A DNA stretch of 64,000 bases from Paraburkholderia elongata (GCF_013177735.1 NZ_WOEZ01000284.1:1-64000), one strand, 5' to 3'. Counted from the first letter of the stretch, positions 53,452 through 62,943 are shown. Numbers and translations are program-made. The notes: a model not told the origin generated them from the letters alone.

Positions 53452-54474
53452 ATGAAACAGCTTCAACTGGGTAAGACGGGTCCGCAAAGCTCTGCCATTG
53501 GTCTTGGCTGCATGGGCATGTCAGGCATGTACGGTCCCTCCGACCGCGCCGAAAGCATTGCCACGATCCACGCCGCGCTCGAAGCCGGCGTCACGTTGCT
53601 CGATACAGGCGATTTCTACGGCTCCGGCCACAACGAAATCCTGATCGGCGAGGCCCTGAAAAGTGCGCCGCCGTCACGTCGCGACGCGGCGATCATCAGC
53701 GTGAAATTCGGTGCAATGCGCGATCCGGCAGGTGGCTGGTCGCTCTACGATGCACGTCCCGCAGCGGTCAAAAACTTTCTCGCCTATTCGCTGCAGCGGC
53801 TGGGCGTCGATCACATCGACATCTATCGTTCTGCACGGCTCGATCCCAACGTGCCTGTCGAAGACACGGTCGGAGCAATTGCTGACATGATCAAAGCCGG
53901 CTATGTGCGGCACGTCGGCTTGTCCGAAGTGGGCGCGACGACCATCCGCCGTGCCGCAGCGGTGCACCCGGTGAGCGACCTGCAGATCGAGTACTCGCTG
54001 ATTTCGCGCGGCATTGAAGACGAGATCCTGCCGACGTGCCGCGAGTTGGGGATTGGCGTGACGGCGTACGGCGTGTTATCCCGCGGTTTGATAAGCGGCC
54101 ACTGGAGCAAGGATTCCGCGGGGAAGGGCGATTTTCGCGCCATGAGTCCGCGCTTTCAGGGAGACAATGTCGATCACAATCTCGCGCTCGTGGATGCGCT
54201 GCGCAAGGTGGCTGATGCAAAAGGTGTCTCGGTTGCGCAGATCGCGATTGCGTGGGTTGCAGCCCAGGGCAGCGATATCGTGCCGCTCGTTGGCGCGCGC
54301 CGGCGCGATCGTCTTGCCGAAGCGCTCGGGGCGGTTGATGTGACGCTCACCGCAGACGATCTGACTGCGATCGCACTGGCAGTACCGCCTGGAGCTGCCG
54401 CAGGTGAACGTTACGCCGCGGCGCAGATGGCGCATCTCGACAGCGAACAGGGTAGTGACGGCCACACTGCGTGA
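53452..54474 (+). CDS. Aldo/keto reductase
   Basis: From ATG 53452 the product has 340 residues. The family marks are GLGCMGMSGMYG, the catalytic Asp and Tyr in LLDTGDFYGSGHNE, and the catalytic Lys in AIISVKFGAMRD. The usual position of the catalytic His (IDLYQxHRxD) reads IDIYRSARLDP; this His-less form occurs in the AKR13-like group, in which Arg/Ser replaces it. C-terminal NADPH-binding part: GSDIVPLVGARRRD. It is expected to reduce aldehydes with NADPH. Divergent LysR upstream. Confidence 0.88.
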   Translation: MKQLQLGKTGPQSSAIGLGCMGMSGMYGPSDRAESIATIHAALEAGVTLLDTGDFYGSGHNEILIGEALKSAPPSRRDAAIISVKFGAMRDPAGGWSLYDARPAAVKNFLAYSLQRLGVDHIDIYRSARLDPNVPVEDTVGAIADMIKAGYVRHVGLSEVGATTIRRAAAVHPVSDLQIEYSLISRGIEDEILPTCRELGIGVTAYGVLSRGLISGHWSKDSAGKGDFRAMSPRFQGDNVDHNLALVDALRKVADAKGVSVAQIAIAWVAAQGSDIVPLVGARRRDRLAEALGAVDVTLTADDLTAIALAVPPGAAAGERYAAAQMAHLDSEQGSDGHTA

Positions 54475-54597
54475 CGCGTCGCTGCATTGACAGGTCGTGC
54501 AAACCGGGTGAGCCTCGCGCTGTTGAATACGCTGCGGCGTGGCTTCACCCTGCTTTTACTCCGTTTTCAGCCCGATTTTCACCCCGTAGTCAGCGCG

Positions 54598-56286
54598 TCA
54601 GAAACGGTGATCCCGGTCAGTACCCGGCGTGAACGAGACACCACGCAATACCTCACCAGATCCCGCGCTTCGCAACGCGACGAATTTCTCGCGGGAGGCG
54701 CCAGACGCACTCGTATTCGCGAGCAGGTCGCGAATGGCCACGAGCTCGTTCGGATCCGCGCCAATATCACCGTTGCCGCTGACGGTCGACGTGATTGCCC
54801 AGAGCGTCACTGTGCCGTCATGTTCGACGCGGCCGGTCAGGTTGCGCAGCCCATCCGTTGCCGGCACCCATGGCAGTCCGGTTGCCGTATTGGAGCCGGT
54901 CGGGTATCCGGGCACCACGTATTGCTGGCCCAGGTTCAGGCCAGCCTGCAAGGTGTAGGCGACCGTCCACTTTTTCGCACCGGCGTTGTACACCCACTTC
55001 TGCAGACCGGCGCCAGTCTGCAGGGCTGCGTGCGTGTAAAGATCGGGGCCACCCGTGTAGCCATCGCCCTCGTCCGCGACATAGAGCGTCGTCGCGTTGG
55101 CGAACCAGAGGCCAAACGGATAGGAGAGCGTGGTCGCGGTCTTGTTGGGCGTCGACGGGAAGCCGGCCAGCACGCACATATTGTTTGGCAGTCCGTTGGT
55201 TTGGACCGTGGCGGGGTCGTAAGAAAGCGGCGTGCTGGGCAACGCTGCATTGGCGGCGGGCACACCCGTACCAGACGGGCAGGCTTTTCCAGTGGTATCC
55301 ACGAAGTACACCGTGTTCACGCCGTTGCTGCCACTGCCCTTCGTAAAGTAGAGGACGTTGTTGAATATTGTCATGCCCCGGAAGTTATCGTCCTTGCCGA
55401 TCTTGTCCGCTGGCCCGCCAAGTTCAGTGACCGAAAAGCTGGCGAGCGGCGTCGGCGTTCCCGGGTCCTGCTGCGCCTCATGCTTTTTCGTCGAGTCGAT
55501 GAATTGTGCGCCTGCGCCGAGGATTACGCCGGCCGGTTGGGGGTTGGCGCCGTTACCCGCGTTGCCGGCCGTGTAGAAAAAATCCTGGCCATCGCGGTTA
55601 TTCAGAATCGCCGAACGTCCGTTGTTTCCGCTATAGGCGTTCGTCTCGGTGACGCGCAAGTGCCCATCGCGGTCCATGCGAGCGACTGCCCGATAGTAGC
55701 CATGCCCCACCGGATTAGTGGGATCGACTACGCCTGGCGTGTTCGAATTGGAAACGTCCAACGTATTGACCGGCGCCACATAACCCATAAAGGTCAGGTA
55801 CTGGCCGTCGAGCGAAAGGTTCAGGCCGAGTTCCGATTTGGAGCTGAAGCTGGTCACGAGCTGGTCGCGTCGCGAGGTTTTCTGCAAGCTGTTGGGCACT
55901 TCGAGCGAGCTTACCCACTCGCCTGACGGCGTAAGCTGATCGAGAATGATCCGCGAAGTGATGCCGAAGCTGCCGTCATAGCGGTTGTTGTTCCATACAT
56001 ACGGATAGGTGCCGTCGTTCGGCGCTCCGGTGGCCGCGCCACAGCCGCCCTGAGTGGCCGCGCAATTCGGCGGTAAGACCGCGCCAATCTGAACGTTGCT
56101 TGACTGGTTGTCATACACGCTTCGACTTACAACCAGTAAGCCTGGCTCGAAGCGGCTGTCGCCGCGGAACTCGGGCTGCTCGGCATGTGCGTTGAGGGCG
56201 GCGGCGCAGAGCACCAGTGCTACCGTGGAAGCCGGTCGGGGGAATGACAGGCGGCGTGTCGCGTTGCAGACGGGAGTCGTTTTCAT
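54598..56286 (-). CDS. Large secreted propeller-like protein
   Basis: 562 residues with a Sec signal peptide (about 1-35, ending LNAHAEQ). The mature protein is Asn/Gly/Thr-rich and beta-rich, with repeats such as SLDGQYLTFMGYVAP, HGYYRAVARMDRDGHL, GMTIFNNVLYFTKGSGSNG and ATTLYVADEGDGYTGGP that resemble propeller blades. Four cysteines near the N-terminus (LPPNCAATQGGCG) and the centre may form disulfides. I do not recognise a precise family; related proteins are annotated as hypothetical. Convergent with the aldo/keto reductase gene; the gap of about 120 bases holds nothing clear. Confidence 0.75.
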   Translation of the reverse strand: MKTTPVCNATRRLSFPRPASTVALVLCAAALNAHAEQPEFRGDSRFEPGLLVVSRSVYDNQSSNVQIGAVLPPNCAATQGGCGAATGAPNDGTYPYVWNNNRYDGSFGITSRIILDQLTPSGEWVSSLEVPNSLQKTSRRDQLVTSFSSKSELGLNLSLDGQYLTFMGYVAPVNTLDVSNSNTPGVVDPTNPVGHGYYRAVARMDRDGHLRVTETNAYSGNNGRSAILNNRDGQDFFYTAGNAGNGANPQPAGVILGAGAQFIDSTKKHEAQQDPGTPTPLASFSVTELGGPADKIGKDDNFRGMTIFNNVLYFTKGSGSNGVNTVYFVDTTGKACPSGTGVPAANAALPSTPLSYDPATVQTNGLPNNMCVLAGFPSTPNKTATTLSYPFGLWFANATTLYVADEGDGYTGGPDLYTHAALQTGAGLQKWVYNAGAKKWTVAYTLQAGLNLGQQYVVPGYPTGSNTATGLPWVPATDGLRNLTGRVEHDGTVTLWAITSTVSGNGDIGADPNELVAIRDLLANTSASGASREKFVALRSAGSGEVLRGVSFTPGTDRDHRF

Positions 56287-56486
56287 CTGTAGATTCCGGG
56301 CGGGGAGGTGGACGTTCTTTTCAGACGGACTAGCACGTACAACCCGGTTACCGTAACAACGTTTGATGAAGGATTAGTGGCGGCGACTTCGGTGCATACC
56401 CGCATTGGGCCTGACGAGGATGCCCGTCTGGCACTGCCGCGATTTCGCTCATGATAAAGGCTGGGACGTCGCGCGGTTACTCGCGG

Positions 56487-56846
56487 TTATTGGTAGAACC
56501 CGGGGAAGCGCTCGAACTGCCGTTTCGCGTCGGCCGGGTCGACGCCCTCTTTCAGCACCGCGCTGGAAAAGCCTGTTCTTTCCATCTGTACGAGCTGGTC
56601 CAACAGAACGTCGCCCGTCGCGCGAAGATCGCCCTTGAATCCAAGTCTGCGGCGCAGGAGATAGGCTTGACTGTACGCGCGCCCGTCCGTGAAATGAGGA
56701 AAGTGAAGGTCGATGCGCTCGATGCTTCCAAGCTGATCGCCGAGTGCCGCCGGGTCAGCGTCATTGGCGAGCTGAACGGGATTCGCGATATCGTCAGTGA
56801 GATGCTCTGACGTCGTCAAAATTCTCAGGCGGGTGCCGTTTTTCAC
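56487..56846 (-). CDS. DUF934 protein paired with sulfite reductase
   Basis: 119 residues: DPAALGDQLGSIERIDLHFPHFTDGRAYSQAYLLRRRLGF is the DUF934 core (shown here only as its central motifs FPHFTDGRAYS and LRRRLGFKGDLRA), ending DAKRQFERFPGFYQ. DUF934 genes almost always follow the nitrite/sulfite reductase gene in beta-proteobacteria and are thought to belong to sulfate assimilation. The start overlaps the reductase stop by 4 bases, so the genes are translationally coupled. Confidence 0.88.
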   Translation of the reverse strand: MKNGTRLRILTTSEHLTDDIANPVQLANDADPAALGDQLGSIERIDLHFPHFTDGRAYSQAYLLRRRLGFKGDLRATGDVLLDQLVQMERTGFSSAVLKEGVDPADAKRQFERFPGFYQ

Positions 56847-58630
56847 AGTGAGACCTCCGCTTTCCAGCGGGCGCCGTTGGCTGCGGTCTTGAACGGTTCC
56901 AGTCCGACGCGCCTTAGCGTTTGAATAAACGTCTCCCGCGTTCCACCGGTGCTGCGGAGATCGCGGTAAGTCGCAAGAATCGCCTCGATCACGTCAGGAA
57001 TCTCGGGTGCGGAGAACGATGGGCCGATCACCTTCCCCGGCTGCGCAGCGCCACTCGACTGCTTGCCGTCCGCTCCGCCGAGCGTGACCTGGTACCACTC
57101 CTCACCGTCCTTGTCGACGCCGAGAATGCCGATGTGACCGCTATGGTGATGGCCGCACGAGTTGATGCAGCCGCTGATGTGCAGGTCGACTTCGCCAATG
57201 TCGTCGAGTTCGTCCAGGTCCTGGTAGCGTTCGGTAATCGCTTGCGCGATGGGAATCGAGCGTGCGTTGGCAAGCGCGCAAAAATCGCCACCCGGGCACG
57301 AAATCATGTCAGTGAGCAGATGGACGTTTGCGCTTGCCAGATCGGCGTCGCACGCGGATTGCCAAAGCATGAACAGGTCATCGACATGAACCCATGGCAA
57401 CACGAGGTTCTGCGTATGCGTCACTCGCGCTTCGCCCGCGGAAAAGCGGTCGGCCAGGTCGGCGACAGTATCGAGCTGGTCGGCTGACGCATCTCCAGGT
57501 GCCTGCATGAGGCGCTTGAACGACAACGTGACGACGCGCAGCGTCGGGTCCTTGTGCGGCGCCACGTTGCGCTGCAGCCAACGGCCAAAACGAGGATGGA
57601 TTTCCGCCTGCACGCGCAGGTCCGAACGAATGCTCCCGTCACTCTCGCGTGTCGTGCTGTTCAGGGCAGGCGGGACGAACGACGCACTCACACGGTCGAA
57701 CTCGGTTTGAGGGATGGTGTGCGGACCGCCGTCGAGTTCGACTATCTGACGGAACTCCTCGTCCACCTCGTCGATATATTGTTGGCCCTCAGCCTTGACC
57801 AGAATCTTGATGCGCGCCTTGTATTTGTTGTCGCGCCGGCCGTAGCGGTTATAGACCCGCACCACCGCTTCGATGTAGTTCATGATCTGCCGCCACGGCA
57901 GAAAGTCACGCAGCACCGTACCGATCATCGGCGTGCGCCCCATCCCTCCGCCGACTGTCACTCGAAAACCAAGCTCGCCTGCGTCATTTTTCAGGAGCCG
58001 CAGACCGACGTCATGCCAATCTGTTGCGGCCCGGTCTTCGCTCGCGCCAGTAATTGCAATCTTGAACTTGCGCGGAAGAAACGCGAACTCGGGATGCAGT
58101 GTTGTCCACTGACGCATGATTTCAGCGAACGGCCGTGGGTCGGCGATCTCGTCTGGTGCAACGCCCGCGCGTTCGTCGCAGGAAATGTTGCGAATGCAGT
58201 TGCCGCTGGTCTGAATGCCGTGCATGTCGACGCTCGCGAGCAGGTCCATCACATCCGCGGCTTTCGAGAGGGGAATCCAGTTGAACTGCACGTTGGTGCG
58301 CGTGGTGAAATGCGCATAGTGGGTGGGCAAATGCGTGGTGCCGAGCCGCCGCTGTGCCTCGCACGCAAGCCGGTAGACCTCGGCCTCGGGTTCATCGTAC
58401 TCGCGAGCGATGCGGGCGAGCATGCGCAATTGCGCGCTCGATAGCTCACCGTATGGGACGGCGACACGCAGCATCGGCGCGTGTCGTTGCACATACCATC
58501 CATTCTGCAGACGCAGTGGGCGAAAGTCGTCTTCGCTGAGTTTTCCGGACTGCCAGCGCTCGATCTGGTCGCGAAACTGCGCCGCGCGGCTGCGCACGAA
58601 TGATTGGTCAAACTCGGTGTATTGGTACAT
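56843..58630 (-). CDS. Siroheme [4Fe-4S] nitrite/sulfite reductase
   Basis: From ATG 58630 the protein has 595 residues; the open frame upstream is Pro/Ser-rich and non-coding. Two ferredoxin-like halves and the siroheme/[4Fe-4S] cysteines are visible: CPGGDFC in the first pair and SGCINSCGHHH in the second. Substrate-binding basic residues lie in HFTTRTNVQFNW and GNCIRNISCDE. It reduces sulfite to sulfide (or nitrite to ammonium) in the cytoplasm; the partner DUF934 favours assimilatory sulfite reduction. No cysH or cysD/N genes lie adjacent. The preceding gap of 295 bases should hold a CysB-type promoter, which I could not pin down. Confidence 0.9.
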   Translation of the reverse strand: MYQYTEFDQSFVRSRAAQFRDQIERWQSGKLSEDDFRPLRLQNGWYVQRHAPMLRVAVPYGELSSAQLRMLARIAREYDEPEAEVYRLACEAQRRLGTTHLPTHYAHFTTRTNVQFNWIPLSKAADVMDLLASVDMHGIQTSGNCIRNISCDERAGVAPDEIADPRPFAEIMRQWTTLHPEFAFLPRKFKIAITGASEDRAATDWHDVGLRLLKNDAGELGFRVTVGGGMGRTPMIGTVLRDFLPWRQIMNYIEAVVRVYNRYGRRDNKYKARIKILVKAEGQQYIDEVDEEFRQIVELDGGPHTIPQTEFDRVSASFVPPALNSTTRESDGSIRSDLRVQAEIHPRFGRWLQRNVAPHKDPTLRVVTLSFKRLMQAPGDASADQLDTVADLADRFSAGEARVTHTQNLVLPWVHVDDLFMLWQSACDADLASANVHLLTDMISCPGGDFCALANARSIPIAQAITERYQDLDELDDIGEVDLHISGCINSCGHHHSGHIGILGVDKDGEEWYQVTLGGADGKQSSGAAQPGKVIGPSFSAPEIPDVIEAILATYRDLRSTGGTRETFIQTLRRVGLEPFKTAANGARWKAEVSL

Positions 58631-58925
58631 GGTCCGGTGCTTCTGCGGCCACACAAGACGTAGCTTGTTGGGGCGTCGGTTCGGGGGAGAAGGCCAAGGG
58701 CCGTCATTCGCGAACGATAGAGGCAACGGCGGTCGCCGAAAAGTAGCAGATGCCGAGAAAAATGCGCTAGCAGATGGCGGCTTGGGCCGCGGGGAAGTAG
58801 CCGGGCGGGAGTGGGAGGGCAAACTGCTGCGCTGGAATTGTTTGCAACTGCTGCTGTTTTGCGCGGACCACCCGGCTCAAACTATCGCGTGAGATGAGAC
58901 AATTCTGCCTTGAGAGGGTGATGCC
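58631..58925. other. Gap upstream of the sulfite reductase
   Basis: About 295 bases separate the divergent starts of the reductase and DUF2970. Open frames across it have no coding character. It must hold both promoters; no clear boxes or palindromes were found. Confidence 0.3.
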
Positions 58926-59114
58926 ATGAACCTGTTGAAGATGACGCGAATCGTGCTGTGGAGTTTTTTCGGCGTCCGCCGCGGCGCCTCGCATCAAGCC
59001 GATATTACTGACGTCAAGCTGCCGCTGTTGCCGTTCGTCGCAGTGGCGCTCGCTGCCGGTTTCGGCGCGACGCTGTTCGCGCTCGCGAAGCTTGCGATCA
59101 ACGTGGCGCATTGA
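58926..59114 (+). CDS. DUF2970 small membrane protein
   Basis: 62 residues: RIVLWSFFGVRRGASHQADI is the family signature, followed by one hydrophobic helix (LLPFVAVALAAGFGATLFALAKLA). DUF2970 proteins are small single-span proteins common in beta-proteobacteria, often near cytochrome oxidase genes; function unknown. The ATG has GAGGGTG upstream. It is convergent with the MocR regulator gene. Confidence 0.85.
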   Translation: MNLLKMTRIVLWSFFGVRRGASHQADITDVKLPLLPFVAVALAAGFGATLFALAKLAINVAH

Positions 59115-59184
59115 CGAAGGCCGAGGATTCGGCAGACAAGCGCGAACGCGAACGCGCCGGCAGTGTGAAGAGGTGATGCGCTGC

Positions 59185-60600
59185 TCATTCGCTGGCGCGT
59201 TCGAGCAGCGAGCCCAGCGTTTTGATGGCATTCTCCATCTTGTCGCTCCACGGGTGGCCGAAATTCAATCGAACGTGATCTCGGAACGCGTGCCGTGCGG
59301 AGAAGATCGGTCCCGGCGCGATGCTGATACCGTTCTCTATCGCGAGCCGGTGCAATTGCATGGCGTCGACACGCGGTGGAAGCCGAACCCACAAAAAATA
59401 GCCTCCGGATGGCCGCGTCCAGTGCGTATCGTCCGGCATCCAGCGGTGCAGCGCGGTATCCATTTCGATCAGTTGACTACGGAACGAGCCGCGCAGTTTC
59501 CGCAGATGCTTGTCGTACCCGCCGTGCTGAAGATAGTCCGCTATGCCCGCCTGGGCCGGAATGCTGGCCGATAGAGTGGTCATCAACTTCAGGCGCTGGA
59601 CCTTGTCGGCGAAACGGCCCGCCGCGACCCATCCAATGCGGTATCCCGGTGCAAGTGTCTTTGAAAACGAGCTGCAATGCATCACGAGGCCTTGCTTGTC
59701 ATAGGCTATGGCGGGCAGCGGGTACGTCGGTGCGTGGTGCAGTTCGCCGTAGACATCGTCCTCGATGAGCGGCACGTCGTGCTGGGCAAGAAGGTTGACC
59801 AGTGCTTTCTTCTTTTCCAGCGACATTGCCGCGCCAGTCGGATTCTGAAAGTTGGTCATGAACCAGCACGCTCGAATGGGGTGTTTGTCGAGAGCATCGG
59901 AGAGCGCCTGCAAATCGATGCCCTCAACAGGGTCGACGGGAATCTCCACCGCCCGCAGGTCGAGGCGCTCAATGGCTTGCAGTGCCGCATAGAAACCGGG
60001 CGACTCCACTGCCACGACGTCTCCCGGTCGAGTCACTGCCATCAGGCAAAGATTGAGTGCTTCCAGCGCGCCATTCGTGACGACGATTTCCTCCATCGGC
60101 TGGGCAATATCCATCGCCATGTACCGCAGCGAAATCTGGCGACGCAGTGGCTCATTGCCCGGCGGGAGGTCGACGACGGTGCTCCAGGGACTGATCAACC
60201 GGCTTGCGTGTCCGAGCGATTTCGCGAGGCGCTGAAGGGGGAAAAGCTGCGGAGACGGGAACGCCGAGCCCAAGGGAACGATATCGGGATGCTTGGCCGC
60301 TTCAAGCACCGAGAAGACGAGGTCAGTGATTTCGACCTTGGCCGACTCCAGGGCCGGCGAAGGGCGTGATGTCTTCTGTTGCTCGAGCGCTGCGCCCGGC
60401 GCGACGTAGTAGCCCGAGCGCTCACGTGCTCGAATCAATCCCCACTCTTCGAGGAGATAGTAGGCTCGAAACACGGTGGACTGGCTGACACCGTGCTGCG
60501 TGGTGAGCTGTCTCAGCGAGGGCATGCGGGAGCCGGCAGGGCGGCTGCCCGAGCGGATCTCGTTGGCCATGGTGTTGGCCAGCAATTCGAAGCGTTTCAT
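59185..60600 (-). CDS. MocR-type regulator (GntR HTH fused to aminotransferase)
   Basis: 471 residues from ATG 60600 (60624 is the alternative). The N-terminal winged HTH has GSRMPSLRQLTTQHGVSQSTVFRAYYLLEEWGLI. The rest is a fold-type I aminotransferase domain with TNGALEALNLCL, FQNPTGAAMS, the Tyr/Asp pair in DDVYGEL, and the PLP lysine in SSFSKTLAPGYRIGW. MocR proteins use PLP as an effector cofactor rather than as catalysts and regulate adjacent genes. The divergent DUF4148 gene, 270 bases away, is the nearest candidate target. Confidence 0.9.
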   Translation of the reverse strand: MKRFELLANTMANEIRSGSRPAGSRMPSLRQLTTQHGVSQSTVFRAYYLLEEWGLIRARERSGYYVAPGAALEQQKTSRPSPALESAKVEITDLVFSVLEAAKHPDIVPLGSAFPSPQLFPLQRLAKSLGHASRLISPWSTVVDLPPGNEPLRRQISLRYMAMDIAQPMEEIVVTNGALEALNLCLMAVTRPGDVVAVESPGFYAALQAIERLDLRAVEIPVDPVEGIDLQALSDALDKHPIRACWFMTNFQNPTGAAMSLEKKKALVNLLAQHDVPLIEDDVYGELHHAPTYPLPAIAYDKQGLVMHCSSFSKTLAPGYRIGWVAAGRFADKVQRLKLMTTLSASIPAQAGIADYLQHGGYDKHLRKLRGSFRSQLIEMDTALHRWMPDDTHWTRPSGGYFLWVRLPPRVDAMQLHRLAIENGISIAPGPIFSARHAFRDHVRLNFGHPWSDKMENAIKTLGSLLERASE

Positions 60601-60624
60601 TGAACGGCCGTGGTTCGCCTGCAT

Positions 60625-60870
60625 TCATTCCGTGAATGTCGGTGGCCGGTCTTGTTCGATCACCGTGCCATCAAGCAGGCGATGTTGCCTCGAATGCGGA
60701 CGTTGGGCAAGTTGTCGTGAATCGCGGCGCACGCCGATTTTCCACATTCAACAACAATCCTCTCCATGGACGACGCTTATTCTCAAGCGACCCTCTATCT
60801 AGACTGTGGTCACTGATTTACGAACAGGGCTGTTCGTAACAGGACAAAGGAAAGTCTGGAGGTCGTTATC
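60625..60870. promoter_or_regulatory. Divergent region between MocR and DUF4148, with a 22-bp palindrome
   Basis: The region holds TTACGAACAG (60818-60827) and CTGTTCGTAA (60830-60839), perfect complementary arms separated by GG. It lies 31 bases before the DUF4148 start and just upstream of its ribosome site (GGAGG at 60858-60862). It may be an operator or an mRNA hairpin. The rest of the gap shows nothing clear. Confidence 0.6.
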
Positions 60871-61179
60871 ATGAAGTCCCTTATTCAAGCCGTTGTCGTT
60901 GCCGCTGCTCTTGCAGCACCGGTTGCCGTGTTCGCTCAATCGAACCAACCGATCACGCGTGCACAAGTGCGCGCTGAAATGGTCGAGCTCGAAAACGCCG
61001 GCTATAACCTCGCCCATGGCGAAGACCCGCATTACCCGGAAGACATTCAGGCCGCTGAAGCCAAGGTCGCTGCGCAGCACGGTGCGACAGGTTTTGGCGG
61101 CGTGGTGAATGGTTCGTCGGACGCGGGACGCCCGGCCGTATCGAAGTCCGATTGGAACGCGATGTACAACCACCCCTAA
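60871..61179 (+). CDS. DUF4148 secreted small protein
   Basis: 102 residues. A signal peptide (residues 1-23, cleaved after VFAQ) is followed by a short mature part with ITRAQVRAEMVELENAGYNL and YPEDIQAAEAKVAAQ, the DUF4148 signature. These proteins are numerous in Burkholderia genomes, secreted or periplasmic and of unknown role, often stress-induced. GGAGG lies at good distance from the ATG. The gene is convergent with the second DUF899 gene, whose stop is one base away. Confidence 0.88.
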   Translation: MKSLIQAVVVAAALAAPVAVFAQSNQPITRAQVRAEMVELENAGYNLAHGEDPHYPEDIQAAEAKVAAQHGATGFGGVVNGSSDAGRPAVSKSDWNAMYNHP

Positions 61180-61180
61180 T

Positions 61181-61975
61181 TCATGGCTTCGCGCTCGTGT
61201 CCTGGTTCCGGAACGCCGCTTCTCCGGCGTCCGACACCTCGACCCACTTCTTGTCTGGCGCTGCGTCTGCGACGTAGCTGTCGTGCCAGTTCCACCACTT
61301 GTAGGTGGGAGTCTGAGGATAGCCCTCGGGCGAGTTCTCCCAGACCTCCTGCCGGCCCAGCGGCGTGATGTCGAGGTAGTTCCAGGTGCCACCCATCTGC
61401 TCGTCGCCGCGGTTGTTGATGAAGTAGGTGCGGAACACCTGGTCGCCGTCGCGGTAGAACACGTTTGTGCCGTGCCACTCGCTGACGCCGAAATCGGAGT
61501 CGAAGCTGTCTGTGAGGGTGAACCAGGGCATCTCCCAGCCCATCTGCGCCTTCAGCCGCACGATGTCCGCCTGAGGCGCACGCGAGACGAAGGCGAGCGT
61601 GGTGTCACGAGCGTTCAGGTGGGCAAGGTGGGCGACCTGGTCGGCCACCATGGAGCAGCCCCGGCAGGCGTGCTCGGGCCAGCCGAACACGCCCGGCTCG
61701 AAGAAGGCGCGGTAGACGATCAGCTGACGCCGACCGTCGAACAGGTCGAGCAGGCTGGCTTTGCCCGCAGGCCCCTCGAACGCATACGTCGTCTCTACGG
61801 CCATCCACGGCATTCGCCGGCGCTCGGCGGCGAGAGCGTCACGGGCGCGGGTCTGGGCTTTTTCCTTCACGAGCAGCTGCTCGCGGGCCGCCTCCCACGC
61901 CTGCGCCGACACGACCGGTGGTGTGTGCATGGCAGGCAGTCCATCCTTCTGTCCGTTCTTGGCTGATGTAGTCAT
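61181..61975 (-). CDS. DUF899 thioredoxin-like protein (second of two)
   Basis: 264 residues: AQAWEAAREQLLVKEKAQTRARDALAAERRRMPW is the family opening (here cited by its parts WEAAREQLL and LAAERRRMPW), then LIVYRAFFEPGVFGWPEHACRGCSM with a CxxC pair, VSRAPQADIVRLKAQMGW, and NYLDITPLGRQE. The ATG at 61975 has AGGAGA at good distance. It differs from the first DUF899 protein by an extended C-terminus and a different CxxC (CRGC rather than CPSC). No DUF2182 neighbour here. Probably a thiol-based redox protein. Confidence 0.85.
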   Translation of the reverse strand: MTTSAKNGQKDGLPAMHTPPVVSAQAWEAAREQLLVKEKAQTRARDALAAERRRMPWMAVETTYAFEGPAGKASLLDLFDGRRQLIVYRAFFEPGVFGWPEHACRGCSMVADQVAHLAHLNARDTTLAFVSRAPQADIVRLKAQMGWEMPWFTLTDSFDSDFGVSEWHGTNVFYRDGDQVFRTYFINNRGDEQMGGTWNYLDITPLGRQEVWENSPEGYPQTPTYKWWNWHDSYVADAAPDKKWVEVSDAGEAAFRNQDTSAKP

Positions 61976-62277
61976 GGCTTTTGCTATCTCCTGGTTTGGG
62001 CGAGTTCCCGCACCGCGCGGCTGAGGCGCGATTCCACTCGGGGCTCATCGCTCGTTGTCGGCTATGAGATAGCTTGGCACTGGAAATCGAACGTTGGGAG
62101 TAACAAGTGTGGCGGTATTCCGGTGGCGTCGCTGCGCCCGGATCGCTTCATCTGGAAGACGAACGAGGTATTGCCAATCACGGCTTCAATGATTCTGTAG
62201 GTCATGTTCCAGAGTATTGGTGCGGTGCGAAAACCACGGCTGCCGGATCGCTTGGCGACGAGCTTTTCCCGCCACCC
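61976..62277. other. Gap between DUF899 and universal stress protein
   Basis: About 300 bases. A 61-codon frame at 62107-62292 is open on the plus strand, but it has no ribosome site, no recognisable product and overlaps the stress protein end, so I do not call it. The left part should hold the promoter of the DUF899 gene. Confidence 0.3.
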
Positions 62278-62760
62278 TTATGCATGTGCTGAGAATGTTT
62301 CTACCGGCTTGTGAGTATCCGCGTCTTCCGGGTCCATAGCGACCAGTACTGCGCAGGAAACCCTGTCCAGCAGCAATCCATCGTTCTTGCCGCTCCACCA
62401 TCGCCGGATGGGGCCGCTTCGGCGATGCCCCACGACAATCAGATCGACTTTCAACTCACGGGCAAAAAACGGGATATGGTCCAGAGGGTCGCCAATCGCG
62501 AAATGGGGCGTTGCGATGACGCCACGCGCAGCGAGTTTCTCGATTCCATCGCGGAGTATTTCCCTCGCGGACTGCTCCAGCGCATCGAACGGCACGGCAG
62601 ACGCAATCTCGGCCCCCTGCGACCACGCCAGACTATTCAGAACGGCAAGCAGGTGCGTTTCCGCCTTCATCTGCTCCGCCAACGAGGCGCCGTGACGCAA
62701 CGCCCGCCGCCCTTCCCGGGTTGCGTCATAACACAACAGGATGCGACTGAATGCAGACAT
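62278..62760 (-). CDS. Universal stress protein (UspA family), second
   Basis: 160 residues: RILLCYDATREGRRALRHGASLAEQ is the family opening, DLIVVGHRRSGPIRRWWSGKNDGLLL the ATP-loop region, and CAVLVAMDPE the end. The ATP-loop glycines differ from the canonical G-2x-G-9x-G-S/T pattern, so ATP binding is uncertain. It has no visible operon partner and is divergent from the flavoprotein gene at 62944. Confidence 0.85.
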   Translation of the reverse strand: MSAFSRILLCYDATREGRRALRHGASLAEQMKAETHLLAVLNSLAWSQGAEIASAVPFDALEQSAREILRDGIEKLAARGVIATPHFAIGDPLDHIPFFARELKVDLIVVGHRRSGPIRRWWSGKNDGLLLDRVSCAVLVAMDPEDADTHKPVETFSAHA

Positions 62761-62888
62761 ATCGTCATTCGCTCCGATTCAAGAACCCCGCTATCGAGCA
62801 GCGGGTGGCGGATGCGAAACTGTTCGAATGGCCGTCGCTCATGAGCGCGGCAGCACAACGATGCAGACCACATCGCATCGAAATTAGT

Positions 62889-62910
62889 ATATATCATCTT
62901 GTGATGTATA
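62889..62910 (+). promoter_or_regulatory. AT-rich imperfect inverted repeat before the flavoprotein gene
   Basis: TATATATCATC and GATGTATA face each other around TTGT in the otherwise GC-rich gap, about 35 bases before the start at 62944. It could be an operator for a MarR/TetR-type repressor or a promoter -10 region. Weak evidence. Confidence 0.3.
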
Positions 62911-62943
62911 AGCGGTCCCATCCCCGATCGAAGAGGTAATCCG

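Noticed and set aside
54487..55926. Plus-strand frame of 479 codons opposite the secreted propeller-like gene
   Set aside because: The minus-strand product has a signal peptide and blades; the plus frame has neither.
62107..62292. 61-codon plus-strand gene
   Set aside because: No ribosome site, no family, and overlap with the end of the universal stress protein gene.
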